From NCBI RefSeq assembly GCF_008831285.2, contig NC_045143.1, positions 12,823,214 to 12,887,213 of the forward strand: a stretch of 64,000 bases of DNA, read 5' to 3'. This DNA is from Nymphaea colorata. Taxonomy: Eukaryota; Streptophyta; Magnoliopsida; Nymphaeales; Nymphaeaceae. The notes under the pieces are model-generated. The model was given only the letters and a program-made list of their open reading frames with translations. It ran no database searches and was not told the origin of the DNA. A program made the position numbers and the translations under genes. This document shows positions 24,886-38,274 of this stretch, piece by piece; the stretch's first letter is position 1; every line of letters starts with the position of its first letter.

Positions 24886-25740
24886 AAGGGTCATGCCTTT
24901 TGGGTTGACCAATGCTCCTACAACTTTTATAGACCTCATGAATCAGGTCTTCCATTATTTGTGGATGACATTTTGGTGTATTCAGATAGCGAGGCAAAAC
25001 ACAAAGATTACTTAAGGAGTGCGTTAGGGATTTTGCAAAGCATAAGTTATCTGCCAAGTACTCAAAATGCGAATTTTGGCTAGAGAATGCAAGCATCCTT
25101 GGTCATGTGATCTCGAAAGATAGAGTTTTCGTAGATTTGGCTAAGGTATCGGCAGTACGTGATTGGAGGATGCAACACAGTGTAACTAAGGTTAGAAAAT
25201 TTTTGTGATTGGTAAGATACTATTGCAGGTTTATATATGACTTTTCGAAAATAGTTATGCTCGTAACTAAGCAATTAATAAAAGGAGTGAAGCTTGTTTG
25301 GAATGAGAGTGCAAAAAGAGTTTCCAAACTCTAAAATGCAAGCTTACCATTGCACCTATCTTGATGCGTCCATCTGCTAATTCTGGATTTGGGGAATATA
25401 ATGGTGCATTGGAAATCAGTTATGATTGTGTGTTGATGCAACATGGCTATGTGGTGGCTTATGCATCTAAACAATTGAAGACACATGAGAAGCATTATCT
25501 TACTCATGGTTTGGAATTAAGAGTGGCAGTATTCACGTTGAAGAGATAGAAACACTATCTCTATGGTGCAGTGTTTGAAGTGTACGGACCACAAGTCGTT
25601 GAAGTACATATTCTTCAAAAGGATATTAATCTAAGGCAAAGATTATAGATCGAGTATTTAAAGGATTATGATTTCAAAATATCATTTCATCCAGAAAAAA
25701 GTGAATGTGATGGCTGATGCTTTGAGCAGATATGTTGAGC
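24886..25740 (+). pseudogene. RT C-terminal and RNase H remnant of Gypsy copy B
   Basis: Resumes with VMPFGLTNAPTTFIDLMNQV and a D-D-I-L-V-Y-S-like loop near 24,960. The VISKD segment lies at about 25,108. RNase H follows as a 62-codon open frame (25,361-25,549) with MQHGYVVAYASKQLKTHEKH. A FHPEKSECDG-like end lies near 25,690. Multiple stops separate the pieces. Confidence 0.75.
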
Positions 25741-26099
25741 AACGATATGTAATATATGAATCACTCTTGGATATTGTTGCAAGATATGATAGCATGGTAG
25801 TCTCACCTATATGATGAGAAGAAAGCAACTATGACCGCTGTGATACGACAACCAATGTTGGAGTTTATATTGAAGCAAAAGGAAGAGCCTGATTTTGCTA
25901 AAAATGTGAAAGAAGAAGGTGGCTTGGAATCAATATGAGGATTGTTCAATTGTGGTTTCGACAAAGATTATGGGTCCCTAGAGATGAAGAGGTGAAGGTT
26001 GAGTTGCTTGATTAAGCTCATAAATCCAAATTTTTCATACCCCTAATAGCACAAAGATGTTTTAGGATATGAAACGAAATTATTAGTGGCCTGAAATGA

Positions 26100-27243
26100 A
26101 GTGCAAATTTGTAGAATATGTGGCAAAATGCTTAGTTTGCCAATGGGTTAAAGCAGAACAACAATGCCATGAGGCTTGTTGAAGATGATAGATATTCCAT
26201 TGTGGATATGGAATGACATTACGATGGATTTTGTGGTAGGTTTTCTTCACAGCAAAAGACAGCGTGATGCCATATGGGTGATTGTTGAATGACTTACGAA
26301 GTCAGCTCTGTTCTGCCAATCAAAATCAGTCAGTCATTAGAAAGTATCGCAGAGTTATATATTAGAGAGATAGTGAGACTATACGGGGTACCAAAGTCTA
26401 TTATTGTCTATCAAAATCCATATTTTACCTCTAAGTTTTGAGGGCAATTGCAAAAGACATTGGGTATCAAGCTTAAGCTGAGGACAATGTTCCACCCCCA
26501 AACTTATAAGCAATCTGAGATGACCATTGAGACCTTAGAGGACATGTTACGTGTTTGTGACTAAGACTGAAAGGGATAATAGGATAAATATGTGAAGTTG
26601 ACAAAGTTCGCATATAATAACAGTTACCACTCTAGTATTGGGATGACACCTTTTGAGCCATTGTATGAAAGGCCTTCCAAATCGCCAACTTGTTGGATCC
26701 AAATGAGTGATGATAAGATTGAAAACCCTTTGGTATTGTAGCATTACACCATCCAAGTACAATTGATAAGAAAAAAGTTATTGACAGCTTAGAGTATACA
26801 GAAGAGTTAGGCTGACATTCGTCATGTGTTTTTTGAAAATTTCACTTACTAAAGGCATCTTTGGATTCAGTATTAAGAAAAAGTTGAGTTCGAGGTTCAT
26901 TGGACTTTTAGAAATATTAGAGAAGATCAGAGGGTGGCATACAGATTGGCACTGCCACTTAAGTTGAGCCATGTTCATGATGTTTTTCATATCCCCCATG
27001 CTTTGAAAGTATGTGTTGGATCCTACACACATGATTGATTTTCAAGATATAGAAGTGCAAGATGATTTGATAATGGAAAAAAAACTTATCAGAATTGTGG
27101 ATCAAAGAGAGAAATTACTTCGTACCAAAAGAATTTCACTAGTAAAAGTGGAATACCAACACCATGGGTTGAAGGGAGTGCATGGGAGTTTGAGGCTAGT
27201 ATGTGAAAGAAGCATCCACACCAGTTCTCATATTGAGGCATGA
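26100..27243 (+). pseudogene. Integrase and chromodomain remnant of Gypsy copy B
   Basis: Integrase pieces include YIREIVRLYGVPKSIIV (about 26,360-26,410), FAYNNSYHSSIGMTPFEPLY at about 26,607-26,668 and KLSHVHDVFHIPHALK near 26,960. The chromodomain remnant reads IRIVDQREKLLRTKRISLVK in an open frame ending at 27,241. The segment is followed by a purine-rich AAGGAGGGTAGGA (27,272-27,284), the polypurine tract next to the 3' LTR. Confidence 0.78.
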
Positions 27244-27284
27244 TCTTAACTTCGATGGTGAAATTTTATTTAAGGAGGGTAGGA

Positions 27285-27735
27285 TGTAACGATTCGCATT
27301 TTGGGCAATTAGGGTTGGATTAGGATCCAAACCTGGACCTGAATTCCACCCCCGTAAAGAGGAAGGTCTGATGATGGGCTCTCACTCTTTGTCTCTCTCG
27401 GTGGTTCAAATGTGATGCAGAGGAATAGGAGGCGGAAGAAGGTGCAATGGTGGCAGAGATGAAGGGTGGCGGTGCTGAGGTAAGCCCCTCTTGATTTATC
27501 TTTGTCTCTTCTATCTTCTCCTTCTTTCTCTCCCTCTATCGCAACTCTGATTTTCTCCCTCTATGTCTCGAGTCCTCTTGCCTTCACCGTCTCTTGTTGT
27601 CCTCGCCCTTTGCTCTCTCTCCTACCAGTGTTATCTCAACCTCACCATCTCGCACTCCCACATCTCTCTCCACACTCTCCCTCAACCAAGCCCTCCCTCA
27701 CGAACTCCCTTGGTCTCCCTCATTCTCTCCCTCCT

Positions 27736-27772
<37 letters not shown>

Positions 27773-30210
27773 GTCAATTCTTTCTCGTCCTCACCATGTC
27801 TCACTCTCATTCTCTCTTTGTATTTCCCCCCCCAACCGATTACTATCTCATGCATGCTCTCCCTTTCTCTGTTTTTTTTTTCCTCGCCCTTGTTAGTCTC
27901 TCTTGCCCATATGTGTGTCTCCCTTAGCCGAACAATCCCGCTCTCAACTGAATGCTCTCTTCTCTCATTAGATTTCTCTTTGGCTCTCTTTTTTGCTCAT
28001 TCTCGCCCTCTTTGATGTTGTTGGGTTGGATTGTAGTGAGGGAAACACATCTTTCCCCTCATACCAGTTAATAGATGGTGTTGGGGGCCACAGTAGCATA
28101 TAACCTTAGTTGTTTGGTGATCAGTCGATCATTTGGGGTGGCTGCTGGGGACACTACTGCGGCTAGGACTCTAAAAGAGGGGTGAGCGAGGACTAATCGA
28201 GCTTATTTGTTTATTGTTTTCTTTAAGTTCATGAATAATTATTATTTGAGCATTCTAGATTCAAGACTAAATGTTTTGGGGTATAGGATAGAGATTTTAT
28301 TACATGAGAGAAGGTCCAGGACTGTTTTGAAGGGAGGAGGATCTATGGGTATTTTTTTTATGTTATGACATGTGGGGAGGGAGCACCAATGTTCCTTTGC
28401 ACGCTAAATTATGGTTTTGAAGAAAGATAGAACATTAAGTTATTAGGATCCAAATGTATGCAAGGTGTGAAGGAAACATCCTTTTCTAGGTGATTTATTT
28501 GATATATGCTATTGCTAGTGAAATAGTATAATATCATCTTCGGATTGCTAATGGGGAAGTAAAAATACAGATGGTGATTATTCAATAAGATGTTGGGAGC
28601 CTATTGAGTGTCTAATTTATTGATGATGTGCCTAAGGATGCATTTGAGAAGGTCCACGCTTAATGACATCTTAATTTAAAAAAAAAAAACTTGAAGAAAT
28701 GTTCTACATGTCGGTTAAACCTATCGGCATGTGCTCGAGATGATGTATGATATAGTGTGTTCGTTGTCACATGAATATATGTATGTAATTGAATGATTAT
28801 GAGATTGGTTGATCATTTAGAAATTATTATGTGATGGCAAGTGCATGATAGAAATTAGAACTGTTTAATACAAATTAAGTGGGATATTGAGCTGAGTATC
28901 TCATCAACCCCGATTGTGAATTAGTGAGCATTCTAGCATGTATTTGTAGTGGGCAGCTACGATCCAATCAAGGACTTAGACTACTCTTTGTAGTTCTGCT
29001 AAGTTTTTGTATGATGTAATTGTTATGTTTGATTGATGTGAATGCTATAAGATTTTTGTTTGCATTTCCATTAGGTAGTGATGCAATTGAATGAGTATGA
29101 AAGGTAGAAGTACCCATAATATATGACAGCTAACTAAGAGTATTGATTGAATGTGTAACCCTTGTATGGAGGCGTTTAGAGGTCATGGGTGCACTCGTGA
29201 AGTGAACCAACTACCTAATTTTATTGTGAATATGTCCTCATAATGATAAATTAAGAAAGAATATTGATGGAAGGCCAATGACTTATGACAATATATTTGA
29301 AATATGTCCCACCCTCACCACTGATCTCACCTGCTCGAAGCACAAGCGGTGCAAAGCCTCAGGATATCATTGTGTGATGTACTTGGAATGTTGGGTACTC
29401 GTCTTCCCAATCTAGGTGTCCTATGGAAGGCTGAACAACTCTCATTGGAATCTATATATCCATGGATGATTACTCTACTACTGCAGCATAAACATAACCA
29501 TATTGTTTCAGACCACCCCGGGGGTTGCCTCCTGATTGTAGGTCACCCGTGGTGTGCAACGCTTGTGTTTGCACTCATAGTTTCTGTCAATTCACCGAAT
29601 TGAATGTAAATGAAATGAATGTAGGTGAACCAAATGTGGATGTGCTTAAATTAAACTGAAAGGTCCCTACATATTGTGGACTATGTGAGGGACTCCTATG
29701 ACAAGTCATATGATTGTATATGTTTACCATATCAGTATAGTGTTTATGTTTCTATATATGTTATATTCTATGTTTGAACCCTTACCTTAGAGGGTTAGGG
29801 ATTTATTTGGTTTGTTGTCATACTGCTAAGGCTAAGCTTTCTATTGTTCACTTTTTTTTTTTTTTTGGAGAACCCCAAGCAATAGGTTGATCAGATGAAT
29901 CCACTCACATCCTATTGAGGAGATTTTGGGTCTATAGTCGTGCCGGTACATCATGTTTTAATCGCATTGATGTCTTGTTTTTGATAGACATTGATGTTGT
30001 AGTTTTGAAGGCACATTTGTCATGTGTGTCAATAGTAAATATGAAGTGATTTTTGTATGAATTGAATGTGCTACATAATAGAATGTATGTCTCATTGTCA
30101 TGTTGATTTGCATAGCTCCTTTTTAATTGTTGTGTTGTCGAACCTTGACGTTTTATGTTTTAATGAAAAAAAAATTATTTAGGGGTTCAAAAGGGTTGGG
30201 GTCTGACACA
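27285..30210 (+). repeat. 3' LTR of the Gypsy array (2.93 kb, most complete copy)
   Basis: Begins TGTAACGATTCGC directly after a polypurine tract and ends GTCTGACACA, so it has TG...CA ends. It contains a CT-rich segment with a (TC)n run at 27,739-27,770. Beyond 30,210 Copia C1 sequence resumes. The long LTR is typical of Tekay/Del-type chromoviruses. Confidence 0.85.
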
Positions 30211-32460
30211 AGGTAGATCAGGTATTGAGCCTACTCTAGATGTACTCCTACCACTTGGTGCAAAAGACAGTTCCCACTTGCTTCCTTTACAATAAGAAAA
30301 GATTCATCAAAGCAAAATTGATAGTTTAACCCATGAAACCATGAAAAAAGTGCATAAGTGAAGAAGAGGAAAGACAATAATAGTGGAAAAGATACCACAT
30401 AGTTCAAATAATTATTGATGATTGCCTTTCGGAATTAAATTTGAAGCAGAATGATGACAAAAAATAGTCTTGTTGTTTCAAGTGCAGCTACACTTATGAC
30501 AAGCAGTGGAGGTAAACTTGTTTATCATATTCTTCACTTTGAAAAAGGTAAAATTGTTAATAAAATCTAAACTTATTATGTTATCACTAATGTTAAAGAA
30601 TTTGTTATTCCTCTGTCTAACTCTAGTGCAGAGTTTGTAATATTTATTGTGCCCTTAATATTGGAAAAAAGATTGCTTCTATTTCCAAGTTATTTGATGA
30701 TAAGCATGTCTGAATTGAATTTAAGTTTTCTTCTATGTAGTTCAAGGACCTTTACATGAATAAAAAATTCACTGACAAAAGACAAGGAAGCATTTACATG
30801 TTTTAGGGAGAGCCTAAAAGTCATCTCATCTTAATGCTCAACATTAATGAGTAATTTGAATTGTCTAAATTTGTGTTTCAACATCTCTAATTGTAACAAG
30901 CCAAACCTTTGGCCTAGTAGGTTGCGTCATTATGAAATCCATTTCGTTAGATAAATTGTGTCAAACAAACTCCTTAACATTTGCTTAGCGAAAAAGCTGA
31001 AAATGATTAATATTCTAGTTGTCACTTGTGTAAGAGTCATGTCCATTCTGTTCAACAAATAAATGAGCCTCACAATTATTTAAAACTATGCGTTCTAATG
31101 TGTGGGATCCTACCCTGATTCCATTTGGTTCTGTAATTGATACTATCTCATCTTTGTTGATAGCTATTCTTGTTACATGTGGATTTGTTTCATTTGAAAT
31201 ATTCCACTCTTCCAGATCAGTTTTCTACTTTCATTCAAATTCTTCAATCTAATGGTGGGGTGAGTTTATGTCTAATGATTTTATCCATTATCTCCAAAAT
31301 GATCGAATCAAGAGGACATTGTCATGCCTACAAGTGTCTCAACAAAATGAAATTGTTGAATGCAAATATAGACATATTGTTGAGAGTGCCTATGAGCATG
31401 TCACACAATAGCAACATTCTGGTTTGTTTATGCACTGAAGTTCTCTATAGTGCAGTTTACGTGATAAATCAGTTACCAATGAACATCCTTGAAGATAAAT
31501 ATTTATATTGTAGTATTTTTTATCTCATTCCAAGTACCACTATTTGTGTGTGTTCAGAAACATATGTTATGTACATATTGATGGGTCATAGGTCTAGGAA
31601 CAAATTTCAAAACAAAGTAGTCAAATTTAGATTCCTTAAATATGTTGTTGATTAAAAATGAAATAGTTGCTATGACTCTATTAGCAAATCTATGAAGACA
31701 TCATGCAATGTTGCTTTGATGAGTTAAATTTTGACCAAGGATCTCATGGTAATTCTAATCTATTTAGAACCTGTATAATTACACTATCCATGATTAAGTG
31801 TAAAGTTAGTTGCAAATTTAAAGGAAGGTTGTTTATTCAATTATCCCTCAGCACTGGAATCTGTTCCACATGATATTTGTGAACCATCAAAACAAAGTGG
31901 ACTTGAAACAAGGAGATTTAAAGATACTGTATACACAAGGTGTGGAAAGGAGTCTTCTACTTCATCTAATGCCAATCCATCCACTGCTTCATCTTCCCTT
32001 GTTCTTGGAGTTAGATCTTCCCTTGTTCTTGGAATTAGATGCTCAACTCACTCGCAACATATAATTTAATCATGGGTGAGTTGTGATAACTTTTTTATGG
32101 ATTTTTAGTTGTTCCTTGTTGCTATAAACAAGGAAGACAAACATGTTACCTTTCATCAAATCATGCATAAAAGAAAATGGAGTGAAGCTATAATTAATAA
32201 AATAGAAACCCTTTATGAGTATGGCATATGCGAGATAGTTTATCAATCAATTGATAAGAGTGTTATGGGATGTAAATGAGTGTACAAAATAAAATGCAAA
32301 CCTGATGAAAGTATTGAGATGTACAAAGCTCACCTTGTCACAAAAGGCTTCATTCAACAGACATGGTATGGTTATGATGAAACTTTTTGTTCAGTTGTAA
32401 GGATGGGGTGTAATCTGAGTTTTTTTAACTATCACTACTGAGTATGAATGGCATTCAGTC

Positions 32461-32516
<56 letters not shown>

Positions 32517-33450
32517 AAAATGTATTTCTATATGATGATTTAAATGAAGAAGTATACAGAAAGCAACCACTTAGATGCATAAAGAGATATTCAAGGGGTT
32601 ATGTGTGCATACTAGAATGAACAATATATGGGTTGAAGTAAGCATCACGCTCACAATTTAATAGTTTTCATTTAAAATTCAGAGTCATGGTTTCAGAGAT
32701 TTCAATTAGACCAGTCCTTTTTTGTTTATAGTTATTCTAACATAATTACCTTATTTCTCATATATGTTGATGAAATCATTATCACGTGGAATTCAGTTGA
32801 TCATATCAATAATGTGAGGTGTTATTAGAGAAAAAAATTAAGATGGAGGACCTTAACAATTTGCATTATTTCCTTGGTGCCGAGGTTCACAGAAAAGGGA
32901 CTAGCATTTAATGGACAATTTGCATAGACCAGACATGAAGGATTTGAACCCCTTGCCATCTCAAGTGTCATGAACTACAAGTTGGAAACCCATGCTGATG
33001 AACTTTATGATGATCCCATTGAATATTGTAGCCTACTTGGTATATTGAAATACCTAATGTTCACAAGGCTTGATATTGTGTATGCAGTTAACCAAGTGCC
33101 ACAACTTAGTTATTTATAGTGATGTATATTGGGTTAGGGATCCTGATGTGAGACAATTAGTTTCATGACATAATGTCTTCATTTGGGACAAAACATGATT
33201 TCATGGAGCAGTAAAAAGCAAAAGGCAGGGGCAAGATCAATCTCTAAATAAAAATATAGATTGATGATAGCAACAAGAATCAAGCTACTTGGGTTGACAT
33301 CTTATAATAAAAGTTGGAGAAAATATTGCATGTTGCATTCTTTTGTGTGTTGATCGAACTGTGATGAACGTGTCATTCAATCTAGTCACCAAACATATAG
33401 AGATCAACTAACACCTTGTAAGCTAGAAAGTCAAAGACAAGGAGATTAAA
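30211..33450 (+). mobile_element. Copia element C1, right part (integrase, RT, RNase H remnants)
   Basis: Broken plus-strand frames show Copia pol in order. The integrase end at 31,170-31,655 has an S-N-G-G piece where the D-N-G-G box belongs, EVLYSAVYVINQLPMNIL, and RSRNKFQNKVVKFRFLKY. RT at about 32,125-32,510 has KRKWSEAIINKIETLYEYG and YKIKCKPDESIEMYKAHLVT. The RNase H part near 33,115-33,250 has DVYWVRDPDVRQ and KSKRQGQDQS. A (TA)n tract has expanded inside the RT region. Stops are frequent. This is the other half of the Copia whose gag lies at 9,860-10,270. Confidence 0.72.
32466..32514. repeat. (TA)n microsatellite, 49 bp
   Basis: Uninterrupted TA run inside the Copia C1 RT remnant. 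Confidence 0.95.
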
Positions 33451-35290
33451 CCCAAATTCATTTGAATAGTCAATCATGTTGCAGATTTATTCACCAAAGG
33501 TCTCAAAAAAACATATAATAAATACCTAAGGACACGTTGTTCATGGTTCAAAACCATGTACAACTTGAGGAGGTAAAAAAACATCATTATTTTATGGATT
33601 TGGACCCACGTCTGATCCATTTTATATATGAATAGTTGGGGGCATGTAAAAAATGGCATATTGTTGCCACTTGTATTCTTGTGTTGTAAAATATTTATCC
33701 CTTAATGCAGATTAGGGCATGCCTAATCCATTCATTGGTTCCTCCACATTGTTAGCAAGAAATTTCTTTTTCATCCTTGTTCTTCTTCCTCTCAGTCGAT
33801 CAATATCTCCAACCATCAAATTAAATCAAGCAGCCCTTACCTTCCTAACTACTGAGATTTTCACTGCTATAACAACTTGATACAGTCCTTAAAATGCTCA
33901 CCAGAAATTCATACATACCTAGAATACCTTTGAATTTGACCTCTATCTATGGATAAAAATGAAACGAAGCATACACTTATTTACAACTATACAAATTGAG
34001 TTACACAGTAATGCACAAAAGAACATGACCTACTGCTTAAAGTTCATGAAAATATAATATATTTTATTTTATTACTAAAAGATCATCTTTTGTGATTCAG
34101 GGGGTGCCTATGCCACAGTTTCGTTGTTCCAGACATGCTTTTAGTGATACATGACACACAACACCATAGACAGCTTGGAGTAGGTCGCTATTAGTGATGC
34201 ATGACGGATATGTAATTGAAAGCCTAGTTTTCAACAATCCAAGAAAATTTTATGCTACAGAATGACTTTACAAGCACTAAAATACTGGACGATTAAATGG
34301 AATAACAGCATTGCGATACAGAAAACATAATCTATTTTTTTGAATTTCTCCTATGCTACAACCCTAAAACCCCCTTTTCTAGCAAAACTACTTTTGCTAG
34401 TCTCTTTTTTTAGTCCTGCAAGTTCCCTTCCTTTCACGTGAATCTTCATCGTTCCACCATTGTCTTTCCTTTTGCACAAAACTTATTGTTCTACCATCGA
34501 ACAGACCTTGTTTTGCTCCCTTTTCGGTGATTGACCCTATTGTTTCGCTATTCTAGTGATTGAGCCCCTTGTTTGGTTCCCTTTTCCATATTGTGTTTTC
34601 CAGCCATCAATCCTATTGTTTCACTCATCGTCCAAAGATATTGTGTGGTTCGCCGTGTTTTCTTTTTTGGTAAACTTAGCATTCGAGATAGGCTGCCAGC
34701 CGGTACTATGTGTTGTCCTCTTTCAATGAGCTTCTATTATTTTTTGTCGCTTCTCCATTGGTGATCTTTGTCTTCCATTTATGGTACAATGGTCACCCTC
34801 TCATTCTCATGTTGATCCACAGTTCCATTCCGTTCCACTCCCTATCGAATGTGGTACAGCATTTTTGTCACTGAAGATCTTTAGTGGCTCAAACCTTGTG
34901 CCACTAAATGTGATGCTTGTTGTAGTTCTTGTCAATATAATGTAAATAATGCAATGATGAAGACCTTAATGTATCCTAACTGATTATTACTATTCAAATA
35001 ATAAAGCACCCCTAAATGCCACCAAAAACCTCAATCGAGATCACTAATGGCTATTATTTCTATGGAGAAGGATGACAGCCCCTAACTACATAGAATCTAA
35101 AACAAAGGTGAAAGATATAGACAAAATATAAAATCTAACATGGTGTATGATAAAAATTTATCCTAAAATGCCTAAGAAACTCTCAATGAGAAATCGACAA
35201 TGAAAATTCTGGTCTGTGCATAAATCAAATAAACACAATTTAGGGTCCATCTTCTTATGTAAAAGACAAACAGAGGACCTAGGTTTACAC
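33451..35290. other. Non-coding stretch, no gene seen
   Basis: A possible end of Copia C1 (LTR-like) lies around 33,560-33,760 but no boundary could be fixed. Between 34,440 and 34,660 a loose repetition of CCTATTGTTTCGCT-like pieces occurs. Nothing else recognisable. Confidence 0.5.
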
Positions 35291-35294
35291 TTAC

Positions 35295-35627
35295 TTGCTC
35301 CAAGGATAAGAGAAGGTTTCAACATTTTTACTCTTTTCGATGTGTCGAGCACCAACAAATGTCAAAGGAACCCATATGGGATGTAGGGAATGTATGGTTG
35401 AATAGGGATGCTTGTGGGCAGCTGCAATGTCACTCAATGCCGAAAAGGTAGTTTCAGCTTGAGAAAGCTCCTTCAGCATTGTCAGTTTTCTACAAAACAG
35501 CACCAAAATGAAAGAAAAAATAGACAAAACACAATAAGACACTCTAAAAGGAATGATGAAGGGAAGAAAACGGAGATCACCTGATGGATAGCTTCAATGA
35601 AAGGGAGGAAACCCATGCATTTAATGG
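35295..35627 (-). other. Possible two-exon coding fragment of unknown identity
   Basis: On the minus strand a 195-bp open segment (35,489 to 35,295) is bounded by a pyrimidine-rich TTTTGTAG acceptor and a consensus GTAAGT donor. Upstream, a 47-bp open segment (35,627 to 35,581) ends at a CAG/GTGATC donor. The implied 91-bp intron joins them in the same reading frame. The longer piece reads MLKELSQAETTFSALSD early on. I do not recognise the protein, and no further exons are found. It may be part of an unrecognised gene, an old pseudogene, or chance. Confidence 0.25.
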
Positions 35628-38274
35628 CTAAAAATATGATGCATTTCACGCATCATCAATCGTCTACTAAAGCATTACAACTTAAAAACACTTAACCTCC
35701 TTCAACACAGTTACCAACCATATTCATTTTTGCAAGGACTCACCATTTGTAGAAATGGGATAACCCTTGATCCTTAAATCTGAAAATAGTGGATCCTGGA
35801 AAACAAAGGAGGACTGTCACCATTTATGGAGACGGTCCCAGCAGCTAAATATATAACGTAAGTTGTCGACTGAGTTGAAGGGCTGAACTAAGTAATAACG
35901 TGTGCAACAAGACCGCGTAAGGCAGCTTCTAAGGCAAGGCTATCAAGCTCTTCATAGGTGACCATCCAAATCTCCCAAGATTGATAAGAGACATTCTCAC
36001 GTTCGTGGAGTTCATTTCATTAGCAAAACAGTAAGTCTAACCTAATTAGAAAGGATATTAGCATATAGGAGAGACCCGTGAAGAGGCTGAGGAGCTTATT
36101 TTATATTACTCTTGATTGAAGAAAGCATGAGCCAAAAAATTAAATATAATATAGAAAGGTAAGTTTGGGTAAACTTTCTGAGGGAAAATGCACCTAAAGG
36201 TCCTAATCAATCTTAGAGAAGGTTAATCTAAAGATTCTATGATCATCTATTGTTGCTACTGAAAGCGAAAAACTACTAACTTGAAGTGCAGATTCCATGT
36301 TAGTCTCCTTAAGCAACATCTTTGAAAATCTTGAAACCTAAATCTGGTTCACTTTCTCAAAGGAGATAAAATCATTCGACTATCAACAGATTGAAGGGAT
36401 AAAATGACATGGAAAAAATCCTGAGATGTTACCAAATTGAAGGGATGCAAAGAATTTAAATGCTCATGAAAGGCCCATGAAAAATTTATAGAGACATGGA
36501 GAAGACCCAAAAAAAAAAAAAAAAGACATATCCAGCTATACTCTTTCGAGTATCCATAAGGTGGTCATGAAAAGGTCAAACTTCAAATTCTCTCTAGGCT
36601 GCAAGACCAGCGTGAAGTTCTGAAGAGTGTGCTATAAGTTTCATTACCAATACAAACGATGCAGTCAAAATGATGCATAAGTTGTTTGACTTCCAAATTC
36701 TATATGTAAAAACTTCCAAGGGATCTTTCTGCTAAGAAGAAAACAGAGTTTTGATTAAAATTGTTTATTTTTAGTTTTGTTAGGATTTGCATGTAAATAT
36801 TGTATTCATGACTGCTTTGTAGTCATTCATTCTCTTCACGGTTAACATTGGACCATAACTTGTGTCACCATGTTCAGCGCGACAGTCACTTTCCAAATTA
36901 GATTATCAATATCAGAGTTTTTAGACCTTAAATAATTATCACAGAATTTGTAATTCTGACCATTCTCAGCATGTTTTAATGATGATGATCTCTTTGATAA
37001 CGGTGGCTTGTGGGGCTCATTCTTGTGCTTGTTGGAGTTGGTGTACAATGTGAGGTCGAAAAATCATAATAAGGGATTTCCCTGCCGCACCTAAGAGGTT
37101 TTTCATGTCTGGTCTGCCACGGGAAACCCAAGCTAAGCCACTCGTGTCGGTGGAGCTAAGTGAAAAGACGACAGTAACAGACCCTAACTAACTAGCATCA
37201 AAACCAAATCCCTCAGACAAAGCTTAGATCGAGTGATCTGACAGCATATGAAACGATCACCACGCAGAGAACTGGCTGTCTAAAGACCACGCACGTAACC
37301 TCAAGTCAGATCCTGTCATGTTAGGCCGGAAGCAAGAAGCAGATTCTATATTGAAACCTCAGTCAAAGTGACCTACTTTCATGCCAAAAACAAGTCATCC
37401 AATACGAGTTTGACCTGTCATGAATTGCTACACCAGGATGTGTTCCATACCGCCTAGAGGATACTGTTCACTTCCTACAAGCCAGAAAAGGAAACAAGTA
37501 AAGCGAAGTCATCCATAAATGACTTTTCCACGTCTTTCTACGCCGTTCATAGATTTTTAGTTGGACGGGCCCCTCCTAGCGCCAAACTTTCAGAGAAGCT
37601 GCATTTTACCTTGGGAGAAAAATCAGCCACCAACACACCCTAAGGAGTGAATTGGAGGGTCACAATTTACACCCACAGTCCCAGAATCTACAACGCTGAT
37701 GTTCCCCGGAGTTAGGCATCCCAAAGGCAAGCAATTTCACCACCACAAAAGTTATACAGAAGATTATCTCAACCCATCTTTGGGCACCAACCATGTGCAG
37801 TAAATGATGCGAACCATGGTTCAGGAATGGGCAGGATGAACTTCACTCACAGGATAAGTGTATCCTACCCTCGAACATGCAATAGAAAAACAATTATTTC
37901 ACTCGATCTAGATCTCTACAAATGTTAGACAACATAACATTCACATATTTTTTTTCCATCGTACCGGCCAATTGCACTGCACATAAATTCCAAGTTTGAT
38001 CAGAGTTAGGTGCCTTCGACCCAAAGTGCAGAAGGAGCTTCCTGTGGAGGGGCAGAAGATTGCCTATTAACAGCACAAGCACAAAGTACACAATCTGTTA
38101 TTCCTAGCAATTCTGTTTGACCAGAAGAAAATCCGGATGGATGGCAGTCTGCATGGAATCTGGATTTGAATCTTCTTAGTGCATTTTTTTTACCATTTGA
38201 AGCACAAGAAAATTGACTATTAAATCAATCAGGAAGGCACCAAAGAATGATACCAAGCAAGCTTTAAAAGTGCA
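35628..38274. other. Non-coding stretch downstream of the SAP gene
   Basis: No motif-bearing frame is seen. The last few hundred bases next to 38,274 should hold the SAP 3' UTR. No canonical AATAAA signal was clear on the minus strand, so the transcript end is not fixed. A poly-A run lies at about 36,508-36,522. Confidence 0.5.

Larger units (their letters stand above)
10292..30210 (+). mobile_element. Compound chromodomain-type Ty3/Gypsy array: LTR-internal A-LTR-internal B-LTR
   Basis: Three related LTR segments (10,292-12,801; 17,920-18,861; 27,285-30,210) flank two internal regions in the same orientation. The first two LTRs are each followed by an initiator-Met tRNA primer site. Internal A and internal B align along their lengths from leader to chromodomain but differ in insertions: 18S rRNA in A, a hAT element and a 2.9-kb block in B. 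The pol order protease-RT-RNase H-integrase-chromodomain is Ty3/Gypsy, and the C-terminal pattern (VHDVFH, then RIVDQREK, then LVKVE with HHG) fits the Tekay/Del chromovirus type, which also has long LTRs. All reading frames are broken. Such a three-LTR structure usually arises by unequal recombination between two elements, which is inference here. Confidence 0.85.
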
